Below the pieces are notes generated by a model. The model worked only from the letters and a program-made list of their open reading frames with translations. It was not told the origin of the DNA and made no database searches. Below, piece by piece: positions 1-12,001 of a DNA stretch of 64,000 nt; within the stretch, counting starts at the first letter, position 1, and every line of letters starts with the position of its first letter. A program made the position numbers and the translations under genes. The stretch covers positions 2,232,001-2,296,000 of the forward strand of contig JAPEHQ010000008.1 in NCBI GenBank assembly GCA_027405735.1, written 5' to 3'. The DNA is from Mucor racemosus (taxonomy: Eukaryota; Mucoromycota; Mucoromycetes; Mucorales; Mucoraceae).

Positions 1-69
1 CTCCAACGTTTAAGAATGTTTGAATTTGAGGGCGTGGATGTTGTAATTCAGCTGTTGAAATTGCTATGA
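1..69 (+). CDS. Possible C-terminal tail of a gene entering from the left
   Basis: Frame 1 is open from the first base and ends at TGA 67-69, giving 22 residues with a leucine-rich end (VIQLLKLL). It could be the last codons of a plus-strand gene upstream of the window. An open frame this short occurs easily by chance, so this is only a possibility; no domain can be seen. Confidence 0.2.
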   Translation, partial: LQRLRMFEFEGVDVVIQLLKLL

Positions 70-547
70 CGGCAACTTGTATCTATGGCAACGAAAGATA
101 AATAATTTAGTTACTATGATACATATAAAACATACAATGTGATTTTCATCGCCGGTAAAGACTTTGACTACATTAGAAGCTACATTACGATCGCAAACCC
201 TTATAATACATTGTTAAGCATATACGATAAACAAGTAGAATAATTCAGTTACCATTGCTCAACTATATATATTTGATATCCTCTTAATTCTTGTTGTTCT
301 TCTATCACACTTAGACCACATGTTGCAGCCATTTGAAGAGCTCTTTTCCTTTCTGCAAATACAAACCTTTTCTTTTCGGCCATATTATTATTACACAAAA
401 TAGAACAAGAATAACAAGCAGAAGAGGGGAAAACGTATTGTGGGATTTAAATAAAACAAACTGTTCATTTTTATTAGTAAATGGTTGCTGTTCACAAACT
501 GTCACGCGCAAACAAACGGTATAAAATGGATGATTTCATGTGATGTT
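70..547. other. Intergenic, no gene seen
   Basis: AT-rich sequence between the left edge and the 3' end of the sucrose-type transporter. Only short overlapping ORFs of about 65 codons occur on both strands and neither resembles a protein. It probably holds the 3' UTR of the minus-strand transporter. Confidence 0.5.
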
Positions 548-2340
548 TTAAGGTGAAGAAGTAACTCTTACAATAAATCTACTAATAGCAGCAGCTATAA
601 AAGCCATTAAACCACCAAATACAAGCACAGGTGTAACACTTGATAAGCTTTTGCCCTCTCCTTCTTTGATTGCATCTGCTGCAGCAAAGATAAATGATGA
701 TACAATTGCTACTGCAAATTGAGGAAATACAATATACATGTTATGTACACCCAATATCATACCAGCATCAAATTCATCTTGTACAAGTCCTTCTTCTTCT
801 TCTTCTTCATGAGTACTGCTTGATGGTGCTGATGTAATTAGTTGCTGTCTCTTTTCATCTTCATAACTGACGAATTCACCCACAAGTGAAAATGGAATCC
901 AAAGCACAATTGCCCAAGGAATACCCATAATTGCTAAAATTACAGTGGCAGCTGTTACAGTTTTTACAAACAAAGATGCCATTAAAGCAACACCAACAGT
1001 AATATGCGATAAAGTATAAATGTTGAGCAATGAGAATATTTTGACATGACTGAATCTTGTTGCAATAGCAGGTATAATTAACCCAGCAATGACAGAAACC
1101 ACTGAATAGCATAGTAAGGCAAATGAACCAGCTCTAGTTCCCTGTGCCCAATCAAGTGGTGTATCAGGTGTAGCAGGTGGATGTGTAGCAAAGTAGATAT
1201 CAGACACCCATTGAGTGCTATAAAATAAAAACGGGAACCAACCCATCCAAGCAAAAAATTGCGTATTACACAATGATTGAATTGGTCTCGGTAAAAATCT
1301 GAATGCTCTCCAAATGTAGTAGAATGTGCTATACCAAGGTTGATTCAAATCTGTGTCCTCCTTCTTTTCAACCACCTTTTCTTTTGTTGTAAAGCATGTG
1401 ATTGCCAATGTAATTACAAATACAACAATGGATACCATGCAAAATACTTTAACTTGAGAATCACCCAACCAAGGCAAATATTTAACTAGATCAACAAATC
1501 CAACAAAATAGCCAATAACCATTGCAGTATTGCTCATTCTTGCGCTCCAAGCATTTGCAATATCTTGTTGCCAAAGAGGAGGTACATCCAAAATTAAAGC
1601 ACGGCAAATAGCTTGTACAGCATTTAATGTAAAATCCAAAAAATAGAATGAAGCAACAGCGACTATAATGGCATTGGTGTGTGCTGCATTATCTACATTA
1701 TTTTGATTTGATGCAATTGTTGCAAACCAATAGCCAATTTCTCTTGCATAAGCAACACCGACCATCGAAAGACATGTCAATAAACCTGAAACAATAATAA
1801 AAGGCCTCCTTTTTCCTAAGTTTGATGTACATTTATCACTAAATGCACCGATCAAAGGTTGAACTAATAAACCGGATAATGGACCTGCTAACCAAACTAA
1901 TGCTGTCAATTCTTTTGATAGATCGAGCGATAAAAGATAAGGCGTTCCGTATCTAAATGTACGTTTAAAACGTTGATTTGCATAACTTACATTTTACATG
2001 CTTTACTTACGATAATTCAACGGTCCCTTTTTTTTTTTTATATCAAGGAGGTGAGATAACCATGATGTCAGTATCATAAAATCAATCCAAATTGAAAAAG
2101 ATAGAGCTTACATGTAAATTGTACACCTGCCATACAAATAGTTAACGTTAATATTTTCAATAAATCTAATCCTGGTACACTGGTATCTTCTTCTTGTGCC
2201 TTTTTAGAATAACTCAAAGATCTTCCTGCACTATTATATGTAGATGCTTCAAAACTAGATCTTCTACGTTGAGCTTTGGGTCTACTAAGTGGTGGTTTTT
2301 TACCAGCCAACAATGGAGTTTTAGTATTTGGTTCAGGCAT
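548..2340 (-). CDS. GPH-family sucrose/alpha-glucoside-type transporter
   Basis: Predicted proton-coupled disaccharide transporter of the plasma membrane, glycoside-pentoside-hexuronide cation symporter family (plant SUT and fission yeast Sut1 type). Three exons: 2340-2112, a 16-nt microexon 2026-2011, and 1952-548, joining in frame to 549 residues with about 12 membrane segments. The join recreates the family hallmark FTWTVELSYGTPYLL in the first membrane helix; the Trp codon is split across intron 1. After it come the SUT-type loop motif DKCTSNLGKRRPFI and QDIANAWSARM. The N-terminus (about 65 residues) is hydrophilic and Ser/Arg-rich, and a Glu-rich loop (EEEEEEG) lies between late helices. 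Substrate is inferred from family only. The ATG at 2340 is the only start giving a normal-length N-terminus. Intron 1 (85 nt) ends in a poly-A stretch then AG, an unusual acceptor. Confidence 0.85.
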
Positions 2341-3060
2341 TTCATAAACTAAATAATAAAAAGGATAAAGAGAAAAAAAAAATCAAAAACCAATGCGTTT
2401 TTATAACCAATCAACATGCAACTCTAGATAGGAATCGCATAAAATTGAGTCATTGTATACGATGGTCCATGACGTATAAGTGAGATTCTTTTTTCGGATT
2501 ACCCCTTTGATGCATCAAAGTTTATATTTTGCTTGCACCTCGGTCCAAATAGATGCAAGTAGTTGAAAGTGAAAAATAGAGGTAATTGTACGATGAATTA
2601 GTAGTTTATTCAAATTATGCATTATTTTAAATTGAATTTTCGCCAAAAAAAAAAAAAAACTTTAAAAAGGTAATAAAACAACGCAAAATTGCATAAATGC
2701 TGTGGGCGTGAGTTTCTAAGATTTCTTTTTTTGGCGACTAAAATTTACCCCCCAATTTACTATATAGGATTTTTTGCAGCATAAAAGATCTAGAAATTAT
2801 GTAATTAAAAACTGCTAAACAAACTTCAGTGCCTAAAGTACATCAGGGTATTTTTTTTCTGAAAAAAAAACCAACATTCAAATAGTGTTGTATGCCATTT
2901 TAAATATATTATACGCAGATTAATGTTTTGAAATTATGATGGTAGACCAAAAAGGAATTCCCATGATTATTGTTTATTATTAAAGATTAAGGGTTGTAAT
3001 TAAAGTGTATAAAGTAGGAATTAAAAAAAAAAAAAGTAGAGTGTAGTATATTAAATGTTA
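2341..3060. other. Intergenic between transporter and methyltransferase
   Basis: About 720 bp of AT-rich DNA with homopolymer A/T runs. It should contain the promoter of the minus-strand transporter and the 3' end of the minus-strand methyltransferase gene. No ORF, RNA gene or repeat was recognised. Confidence 0.5.
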
Positions 3061-4562
3061 TTAAAATGACTTTGGATTGAATGATAAATTATAATGTGGT
3101 TTCCTTGGTGATATAGATGCTGTGGTTGATGGAGGCGGTGATTGCTCGTATGGTTTTTGTGCTGTATAAAAATAATAATTACTAAAGCTTTTATATTGAT
3201 CCATTTCTCTTAAAACTGTGTTTATATCTTGATTGAAGGCTATTTTAGCTTCTGAAGCACTCTTCTTCTTGTAATATTCTTGAACTGCTGGTTGAAATTT
3301 AGTCAACATATTAATCATATCATCTCTGCAAAGTACTCCAATTCGGCCGCCCCAAACTCCAATTGGTATAGATCGATATTTTACTTGTCGATGAATGGCA
3401 TCAGATGGTATGAGTTCATTTAATTTGTCAGCTTGACGTCTTGGATTTAATCCTCTACTAATGGAAACTTCATGCACTAAAGAAAAAGAATTAATCATTA
3501 TTGCGCAAAATTAGAAACAACATTACTTACTCTCTTCATTTAGTTTCATAGTAATGGGCCCAGGAGAATGAATTGTCAGATCAGTTTCTAAGATTTCGAT
3601 GTATCCACCTGGCTTTAATAATCTCCAACAATCTTTCACAACTTGAGGATATTGTGATGTTGTAAATGATAAAGCCATGAATCGAATATGAATTACATCA
3701 AAGCTTGCATCAGGAAATTCTTTTAAACCGTCCAGTACATTAGAAACTAATAATTGGCAATTACTCGGTAAATTTCTTTTTGAGGGAAACATATCATCGC
3801 TATCGACTCCAATTACTTGAATTCGAGGATATTTAGTTGATAAATCAATACACCAGGAACCGGGGCCACAACCAACATCTAATATTTTACCACTAGGTAA
3901 ATCACAATAATCAAATGGTAGTGAAAATTCACTATATAAAATAAACAAATTAGATGTCATTTAGATGGAAATGAAACATTGAGTATTTACCCTTCAAATG
4001 CAAGTTTGACTAGATCATTTTTCAATTGAATTCGATCGGCTTCTTCTTCATCACATTCAAGTAGTTGCGTTGGTTTTGTGGGAGATTGAGCACGTTGAGG
4101 AGATAATTGATGATATTTTTGATATGGTTGCACTAAATCTTTTTCAGAGACGGTGGTAGCATCACTTTTATCACTACTGCGACGTAAAGAAGACACATTG
4201 TCGTCAAAATAAGAAGAAGTTGAATCTTGTGTAGTAGTAGATTCTTGTCTGCGATGCTTCTTTTTTTTTGTCGCTTTTGACAGAATAGTAGAAAATGCCG
4301 ATTTGTTATTTTTTATTAGATTTGGTCTCGATGACATGGATACAGGTTGTGCTATTGTGCTATCCATAGGGGTCAATGAAACTGAGCGATGTCTATGAAG
4401 AGCCTGGGGGTCATCATATTTGTCTCTTAGTTCGGCGTCTTCCGCTGTTTTATTTTCTGGAGATGGTGGCGCTGAAGAAAACATGGTAAAGATGTTCCCA
4501 CTATTGAACCAAGATCGTCGATGGGAGTTTTTTCTCTCAATATTAGTTCTTGATCTTTGCAT
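3061..4562 (-). CDS. SAM-dependent class I methyltransferase
   Basis: Three exons, 4562-3991, 3931-3531 and 3476-3061, joined across introns of 59 and 54 nt into 462 residues. The first 190 residues are low-complexity and Ser/Thr/Arg-rich, probably disordered. The methyltransferase core follows: motif I KILDVGCGPGSW near residues 205-216, an acidic motif IGVDSDD about 20 residues later, then SFDVIHIRF and LLKPGGYIEILETD. The order is that of a seven-beta-strand SAM-binding Rossmann fold. The C-terminal 140 residues (RGLNPRRQADKL, VWGGRIGVLCRDD) resemble the extension seen in fungal methyltransferases of this general class, and the tail is Pro/Ser-rich. Substrate is unknown; a LaeA-type regulator or a small-molecule enzyme are both possible. 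The start is at 4562, preceded by A-rich leader sequence. Confidence 0.8.
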
Positions 4563-7349
4563 TTGTTTTTTTTTTTTGTGTTTTTTTGTTTTTTTTTTTT
4601 TCGGTTGGGTTTGTTGCTATGGAAAATTAAAAGAAGAAAAAAGAAAAAATATAATTTATGATAATTTATCTTAAATTTGATGTATTGAATGGGGTCCAAA
4701 ACTGGGTTTTAACGTACCTAGCAATAAACCTTTGTACTTTACCATGGCACATTACATGCATCGCAAAAAGACTATATATTACATGTTGAGATCACTACTA
4801 TAGACAATTGAGTAAGTCTACTGTAAATAAATCATGTAGATGCCTACTTTATTTTCATTATAAACATGTCAAATACTGTATCCATGTACATGTAATGCCT
4901 TTGTTCTTTGACTCCGTTATTTGAAACATGCACAAATGAATGGTCGCTTTACGTAAGCTTTCACCTTGTTACTAATCTCCAGCTTGATTCCCGGGGTCTT
5001 ATAAAAAAATATAAATGTTTCTCCCTCTTTCTTGGAATTCATTTTCATTTAAAATCTCCCAGTTAATCATATACATTTGTACCTGAAATATAGCTGCTAC
5101 GAAAAACGTCAATTGAAAATTGATATTTAATTTGTAGTTATTTGATTTGTGTATATAAAATACACCTAAATTAAAGTTTATTTGCCCAATGGTAGGTTAC
5201 TAATTACCATTTGGGTTTTAGGGCGTCGTATAACATGGAAATTAGACGAATGAAAATTTGACATTTTTCCAAATTGATGGTAGCTGTTTAATTTATCCCA
5301 CCATGCCATAAGTTTTCCTTTTTGAATTGAGTTGAAGAGCCTATTCGGGCATTTAATAACATATTAATCCAAGTGATGGTGCAATTAATATTCAAGAAAG
5401 ATTTATAGCGCATGAACTGTTGCCTTTGTAGTTTTATTTAAATAAATGAGCATCTTAATGATCGGATAAAGGAGAAAGATTATTTTTATATTACAAAAAG
5501 AAGAAAGAATGCTATTTTCAATCCGACAATAAAAACATATAAAAAAAAAACTAGTGTAACAAACACAATAAAATATATATTTTTAACTTGATTTTTATGC
5601 TGGTGATACAAGCAATAACTATTCCAATACATCTGAACCACCGGATTGGAAAACATTAATCATTATGTATTACAATGAAAATTCAATCTAATATTTCAGT
5701 CCATTGGAGTGATTGGTTCCATTTAATCTTCCATTAATTGCAGCTGACATTCTATCAAAGGACTAACGTTGTAACTATGTACATAAAGTGTTTGCTAAGC
5801 ACTAAAGAAATTTATTGCATTTTATGAGAGATTTAGAGCAAAACTTTAATTCAGGTTGCAAGAACAAGGTAGATCTTGTGATTTTTCATCGAAAATAGTA
5901 GCATTATGCACGGATTTCTTAATTGTTTCATGCATAAATGTCTATGCAACATGTTTATTTGTTTACTGAGTAGATTGCTTCTATTAAAATGCTTCAATAT
6001 ATACATTGGTTCAGTACAAAGTAGAACAATACTAAATGATGAAAAGCTTCTTCTTCTATCAAAATTCAAATTCAGCAAAAGAATGTTTTTTAAAGGATTA
6101 TTACGCTTGTTTAAGTTAACCTATTCTTATGAAATTTATAAGAATGCATTTTTAAACTCTTTGAATACATATAAGCATTTTTATTTAGTAAAATATATGC
6201 TATATTACATAGTTTTATCAAGTTTTTCGAAAGAATATCCAAATTACTGATAATATCAAAAAATTAAAACCCAGTTGACAAATTCAGAATGATATTGGCA
6301 AAAAAATTTGACAAAAAATCTTATTTACGAATTTGCTTTCAAAAATGCGTAGTTAGTTGCCCTAAAGCAATTAATACAATAGGCTCATATATTAGTTATC
6401 TTTCGAATGGTGTATTGTACAACTGTATAGCATTCAATTAGGATAATTTATTTGAAAAATTAAAAAAAACACGTTTTTTACAAAATTTAAAGTTTGTCAA
6501 TAACAAATAGGCAAATGAACAATTTGATATGAAAAAAGAGACTTTTAGGGCCATTTAGAGCTTATAAACACATTAGTAAAAAATGTCGATTTTGGGCTCA
6601 AAAAATCAATTTTAGTAAATTTGTTGACCAGCCCTTACCATGGTAAGCAAAAAATGGGTCGAAAATGATGAATTTGCATCGATCCAAAAAGTGTCTACAA
6701 AATTGCTAGAAATGCATTTGTATGTAGTTCTTGATGATAGATGATCATCCCACGTAGTTTTAAGCCCGAAAGCCAGCCAATATTCGTCTGTAAACAAGTA
6801 TGTAATGCTAGTTAATTAGCTGCAAATTAACGGCTTTTATTGATTGTACACTTATCGTTGATTTATAATTTTGCTTTTACCTACTTTGATTAATGCATTG
6901 TACATGGATCCATACATGAAATGCAACCTTGCTTGGTCTAAGCTTTTTTAAGCGGCATATATAGTTTATATTTGTTGAAACAATGCGACCAAGATTAGTA
7001 ATAGCTCAAAAAACTTGGCACAACCTAATTTACACATACAGATATATCATGCAGTTTTATATATCAGTTGTGTACCTGATAAACACGATTTCATTATTAT
7101 GATAAGTTATATACATATATTACACACTATACCTATAGTAATTCTCATAAAAAATCAAGTAACAAGCTGTTACGGATCAGTTCAAAATTGCATGATAATA
7201 ATATAATTTCTTTTTATTCAATTTAAATATGAAATGAAGGTAAACAAATGAGGGTAAAAGCAATAATAATAGTAATATATATATATATATATATATGTAG
7301 ATAAAATATAAAAATAGTAATAAAAAATAATAAAAATAATAAACATCGA
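4563..7349. other. 2.8 kb gene-free interval, possible transposase trace
   Basis: Nothing in this stretch reads as a host gene. The minus-strand ORF at 6612-6797 (61 codons, contains TDEYWLAFGLKTTW) vaguely recalls the region around the first catalytic Asp of Tc1/mariner transposases, but the match is weak and isolated. The surrounding 6.3-6.8 kb has A/T runs like those in the repeat modules farther right. The proximal part should hold the methyltransferase promoter, the distal part the 3' UTR of the coiled-coil gene. Confidence 0.35.
7275..7297. repeat. (TA)n microsatellite
   Basis: About 11 tandem AT dinucleotides just downstream of the stop of the minus-strand coiled-coil gene, probably in its 3' UTR or terminator region. 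Confidence 0.85.
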
Positions 7350-8878
7350 CTACGATTCAAGTTGCTTTTCCAGTCTATCCAACCTTTCCCGTAAAGTATC
7401 CAACATATTGTGATATTCATTAGGACCAATATCATTTTGAGATCTAACAATGGTAGGCGGGTTTATAAGCTCTTGTTGTTGATGTCTGGTAGGATGGGGA
7501 GGTAATGGAAGAGGAGTTATTGATTGATTGTTACCATGTGAATTTGATGAAGTTGTTGATACATTACTACTTTCATGATGTTCATCTGTTGTTGAATTTA
7601 AACGTCTTTCCAATAAAGAAATACGATGAAACAAACCATCAATTGAATCTTCCATCCTGTGCATAATTTCCTTTTGAGCTTCCTTGATCTGATTGCGAAC
7701 CAAACCCTCAATAGTTGTAGAAGAAGCTTGCAATGTCTGTATCAACGTTGAAGAGCGACGGATTTGATCATCCAAAGTTGATTTAAGGTTACGTGTAGTT
7801 TCAATAGTATCAAATAAATGTTCAAACGGTTGCATGAATTGTTGTCTTTGTAATGTGTTGGGTTTAGTAGGGGGTTCGACTCGACCCGATGTAACAGGGA
7901 AACTATGCCCAAAGGCAGAGGCAGGATATTGGGGTGAATGACGGCGATGCATACTGCTGGGATGTGCTGTGTGAGGCGGTTGTTGTTGAGAGGGAACTAT
8001 TGGGGGAATGGCAAATTCAGATGTAGTGCTGGAATTAGCAGGCGATACCATGGTTGCTTTTGATAATGGATGTGGTTTAACAGCTGGTGCCTGACGAAAA
8101 TTTGAATTGAGAGGAGCAGATCGTATGCCGTTGAACTGTTCGCCATAAGAAGGAGCGTATATTGTTAAATTTCTTTTGTTGTTTAAATTGTTTCCTAATC
8201 GTTTTGCTAATAAGGTGGGTTGCTGTGAGCTTACTGTATGTAAAGGTTTTGGTAAAACCTCGTTTTTTTTTTGTTTTTTATTAGGTGGATCTTCGAATGT
8301 CCTATTTTTGGAAATAAACCTTGTTTAGACATTTTGTGATCCATTTAAAGTTATTTTTTTTTTTACCTGCTTAATCTTCTTGGTTGTTTATTTGAAGATA
8401 TGATATGGTCTAAGGCCATTGGGTCTGATGTATGTGTAGGTAACGGTGGTCGAGATGGAGGTGGAGGTGGAGATACTGGTTCTGATTTAATAAGTTTGTT
8501 GTTGCTTGTTAATTCAATTGAGGTTATTTGATATTGACTCGAATCTTTTTTTGACTTGCTATAATCCAAACGCGGTACATTTGCCAACATTGATTCATCC
8601 AATTTCGCAATATAATCATTCGGTTTCAATTTACAAAGCTCAGCTAATAAAAATTTATTGTGCTGAATGGCTATTTGAACAAGCTCGGTTGTAGTTAAAT
8701 AAATATTGCTTTGTTTATCTACAAACTGAGGTATTTTTTCAAATAAACTCAACTCTAGATTGAATAGATATAAAATATCATTTAATTTGAATAAAAGCGT
8801 ATCTGTATTTTCGATTTTATATAGATTAAATGCTTGATCTTTCTTGTAATTTCCTAATAAAATCGATAATATATTCAT
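7350..8878 (-). CDS. Unrecognised protein with proline-rich linker and C-terminal coiled coil
   Basis: Not recognised. Two exons, 8878-8367 and 8301-7350, joined over a 65-nt intron into 487 residues. The N-terminal 110 residues are well-folded in character (hydrophobic, no low complexity, starting MNILSILLGNYKKD). Next is a basic, proline-rich linker (PPPPPSRPPLP, then PPNKKQKKN, a nuclear-localisation-like basic patch at the exon junction), then a Gln/Ser/Pro-rich middle. Residues from roughly 330 on contain heptad-like segments (LFDTIETTRNLKSTLDDQIRR, then HRISLLERRLN) and the extreme C-terminus is a clear coiled coil (LDTLRERLDRLEKQLES). This layout fits a nuclear or cytoskeletal scaffold, but that is inference. 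The start ATG at 8878 opens the only long frame. Confidence 0.7.
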
Positions 8879-9739
8879 TATTAATGAAAGAAAGAAAGGG
8901 AGAAAGGTTGTATGGAAAAAGAAAAAAAGTGATTTATATGAAAAAAAGGGGGGGAGGGGTTAAGTGGGATTTTAATTTATTTTAGTGTTTTGTTGTTGTG
9001 TGCACAACAGTAATCAGAAAAAATAAATAATGAAAAAAAATAGACAGGTCTTGTTGATGTACAACTTGTTTCCTATCTAAATTTGTATATTTTCATATTG
9101 CAACTACAAGATTCAGGTACCCGAAAATTCCATGTGGAATATGCAATCCTCATTACAAAATAGATCATATTTTTTTGTAGTAGTCATCTTTTTATAAAGG
9201 AACGGAAAAAAATTGTACAGATTTACGCTAATTTGGATTCTGCATTGAATGCGAATTTGATTACTGGTATTGAGGCTAGTCAACAACCTGCTTTGGTGTT
9301 ATCGAATCTATATTTAACGCTTTAGTGATATGATTTTGTTGCTCAAAATGCTGAAGGTGATACAATGCTTCAAAAGTATGCTGTGCTATAAAAGACATCG
9401 TCAAAACCACGGCACATAAAAAGCGGTGTGTAATGGGTGGGAAGGTAGCTATGCTTCTGATTAATAATACTGACTTCTGTCTATTCCTCATGACTGTTCA
9501 ATAATTATCATACAAATAAGTTGAGGTGGAGGTACTTGAATGTACCTCTGCAAAGGGAAGAAAATTGCTATTATAATTGTTATTTTCATTGATTCCAAAG
9601 AGCACTGGTCATTTTTCATAGCAGTATCAAGCAGATTTTATTAGGATATTAATGTTGTATATATATTTAGGATATTAATGTTGTATATATATATATTTAG
9701 GATATTAATGTTATATATATAGATAGATATTATAAACAA
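8879..9739. other. Intergenic, promoter side of the coiled-coil gene
   Basis: Contains purine-rich leader sequence just upstream of 8878 and short ORFs only. The minus ORF at 9276-9491 (71 codons) is not recognisable. A tandem repeat occupies 9641-9724. Confidence 0.4.
9641..9724. repeat. Tandem repeat, three units of about 25-30 bp
   Basis: Three successive copies of TTAGGATATTAATGTTGTAT, starting near 9641, 9667 and 9697, separated by (AT)n runs of varying length. The last copy has lost one G. Confidence 0.85.
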
Positions 9740-10700
9740 TATTCTGAAAAACTTCGTTGTCACCATCCTCTTTGTGAATATGATATAGGTGCATAGTAAA
9801 CTCTATATTATCAACTGTATTAAACCATCCATTTTTAGTTTTGATAAAACCATAACTACCTGCATCATCCTGTTTCCTTCTTTGATATCCTTGTCTCCAT
9901 CTTCACTTTCTATTACTATGAAGAAAAAACTCTTAATTGTGTCATATTAAGACAAAATTCAGAAAAATAAGAAAATTTTTACTGCATAATTAGAGACATT
10001 AAGAGAATCAATAGGATTAATAGATTTCTTCTTCATAGTGTATGCCGCTCTCATACACTATATGAATAGAGGATCTTGATAAGCTTCTGTCTACATGCAG
10101 AGGAGTGAACCATGTTAGATCTAAACCAATGTTTGGCTGTTTAAGAGAGAAAGATAAGCGTCTAGTGATGGATTTTGCAGCAGAGATTCCTTCTTTGTTT
10201 TTCTCGACAATTCGTTTCATAGTAAGTGTAATTTTTTTCAACGTTGCCCCAAAAAGTAAAAAAATATTTGACTGTGTTGACTCCATCAGATCCCAGAAAC
10301 TGCAAGGAAAGTCCGGACTAAATTCAGAAATACTGACAAGATATTTGTGCTTTGTGATATGAACAGCTGAGAAGTGGCAGTGTAACTCAATCCATTGACA
10401 TAACCAGGATTTCGAGTCAATGAACTTTTTGCATATTTCTCGGATGGCTAGCTCTGGTTCTTTTTCTTCTCTCAATAGTTTGCTCTTGTCACCAACAATT
10501 TTATTGCCTAGCTCACTCTGTAGACAGCCTTCCCCACATACAAGTTTGAATTCTTCCTGATAAATATCCACAAATATCTGCAAATCAGTCTTGAAACTTG
10601 AAACCCACAATACTAGATAAGATTTCGACTCAGTTATGTTTTCAGGTACGATCTCCCCTAATTTGATTCACAAGATGCTCTTGTTAGTCTCAAATAATTT
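9740..10700 (-). pseudogene. Unrecognised, apparently decayed protein-coding sequence
   Basis: A minus-strand frame is open without ATG from about 10690 to 10017 (roughly 220 codons, ending HYEEEIY). A second stretch farther downstream (9740-9960) also looks coding, reading SYGFIKTKNGWFNTVDN, but needs a frameshift to stay open; an AG acceptor after a T-rich tract near 9920 could start a further exon. The composition, rich in Leu/Ile/Lys/Ser with few low-complexity runs, suggests a real protein, perhaps one of the lineage-specific repeated families of Mucoromycota. No start codon, no catalytic motif and no family was recognised. It lies among transposon relics, so a degraded TE cargo gene is as likely as a host gene. 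Confidence 0.4.
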
Positions 10701-10948
10701 ATTGAGCAGAGGCTTGATAGTAGCCAATCGGTGTATTTATAGTAGATTTCATGTATCCTTGATAATAATATCATAATGGTGAGTAATTAGATCTACATTA
10801 TGTTGATTGGTCTTTTACTATAAGCTGTTAGGATCGAGGCTCGATAGAAAGTATATATTAGTAATCTTATTAACCAAGGGTTGACCAAAAATCGATTGTA
10901 AATTTTAAAATCCAAAACTGAGGTGTTGGTTTAATATACTAACATCAT

Positions 10949-11975
10949 AGATCCAACTTAAAGCTACTCTGCATTTTTTATTTCAGCAAAAAATATTGAT
11001 TTTTCATCGAGATAATCAAAATATTAGTTCTTACCACAGTTTAAAGCCTATCATAACGGGGTTCCAATATTGATTTGAAAAAAATGGACGAAAAATAATG
11101 CAAAAACCAAAATCGTTTAATGGTTGATGAACTGCAAAGTAAGTCAAACTAGCGTATTAAATAATTTTTGTATAGTTTTAAATTCTGCATCTATCTAAAC
11201 AAAAATCAAACAAACATTCTACATTAAACTTTGCGTAAAATGCAACTGAAATTTTAGAGGTTTTTTCAAGATACACATTACTTTTTATAAGCATATTTTA
11301 AATATAATTAATGGAAATAATGCGCTAAACAAATATCTATTGATCGAGGTATTGATGAACGTTCTAGCTGCATTTTTCGTAAAGGAAATGAGATTTTTGT
11401 CCAAAAAAGTTTCAGTTTCAGAATTTTGGATGAGGGTATACAAGGGAAAAATGGAAGCTAGAAACGAAAGTATCTTTTTATACACATTTTTGAGGATATC
11501 TCCACGAAAAACCAATATTTTGAAAAGAACTAAATTGGATCCGAGAGAGCTCAACGAGCTCAAAAACATGAATATAAAAAAAGCATTGCTCAATTTAACG
11601 AATGTTTTAAAATCTGCTACAGAAATGCCAAAAAAAACGAAAAAAATTAAAAGTGCCCAGAATTTTTTTATACTAAAATATGTTATAGAGCGCTTTAAAA
11701 CAAGTAAGTTTTATTATTAAAAAGTGTTAATATAACTTAATTTTTTGTAGAGATATGAAGCCTCAAAGTTTTCAATCCTTTAGCAGTAAAATACGCGTAA
11801 AGATTTGAAACATTAGCACTAAAAAAGTTATACCACCTGCAAAAAATAGGATATTTTTGGATACTCATTTTTGAATTAAAGTTGAACATCTCAGGTACAT
11901 GGACATATAATTTTTGCTTAATATTATTTAGTGAAAAAAAAAGTAGAGCAGGGATAGAAAATGAGACACTATTTC
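10949..11975 (+). repeat. Repeat R, copy 1
   Basis: About 1 kb module that recurs at 16320-17345 (inverted), 30945-31975, 43030-44110 (inverted) and 57810-58890. It starts at TCCAACTTAAAGCTACTCTG and ends near GGGATAGAAA. This is the copy farthest from the palindromes. It carries an open frame of about 126 codons at 11340-11720 (KVSVSEF, LKRTKLDPRELN) and an antisense open frame at 11285-11593. No terminal inverted repeat or target-site duplication was found. Type of element is unknown. Confidence 0.8.
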
Positions 11976-12001
11976 CAACAAATATTTACTGTGTATATAT
12001 A

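Noticed and set aside
4427..4699. Lys-rich 90-codon ORF overlapping the methyltransferase start
   Set aside because: Translation of homopolymer A runs in the 5' leader, out of frame with the real exon.
9641..9724. CRISPR-like array
   Set aside because: Unit spacing is AT microsatellite of variable length with no unique spacers, in a eukaryotic genome; no array of that type exists in the window.
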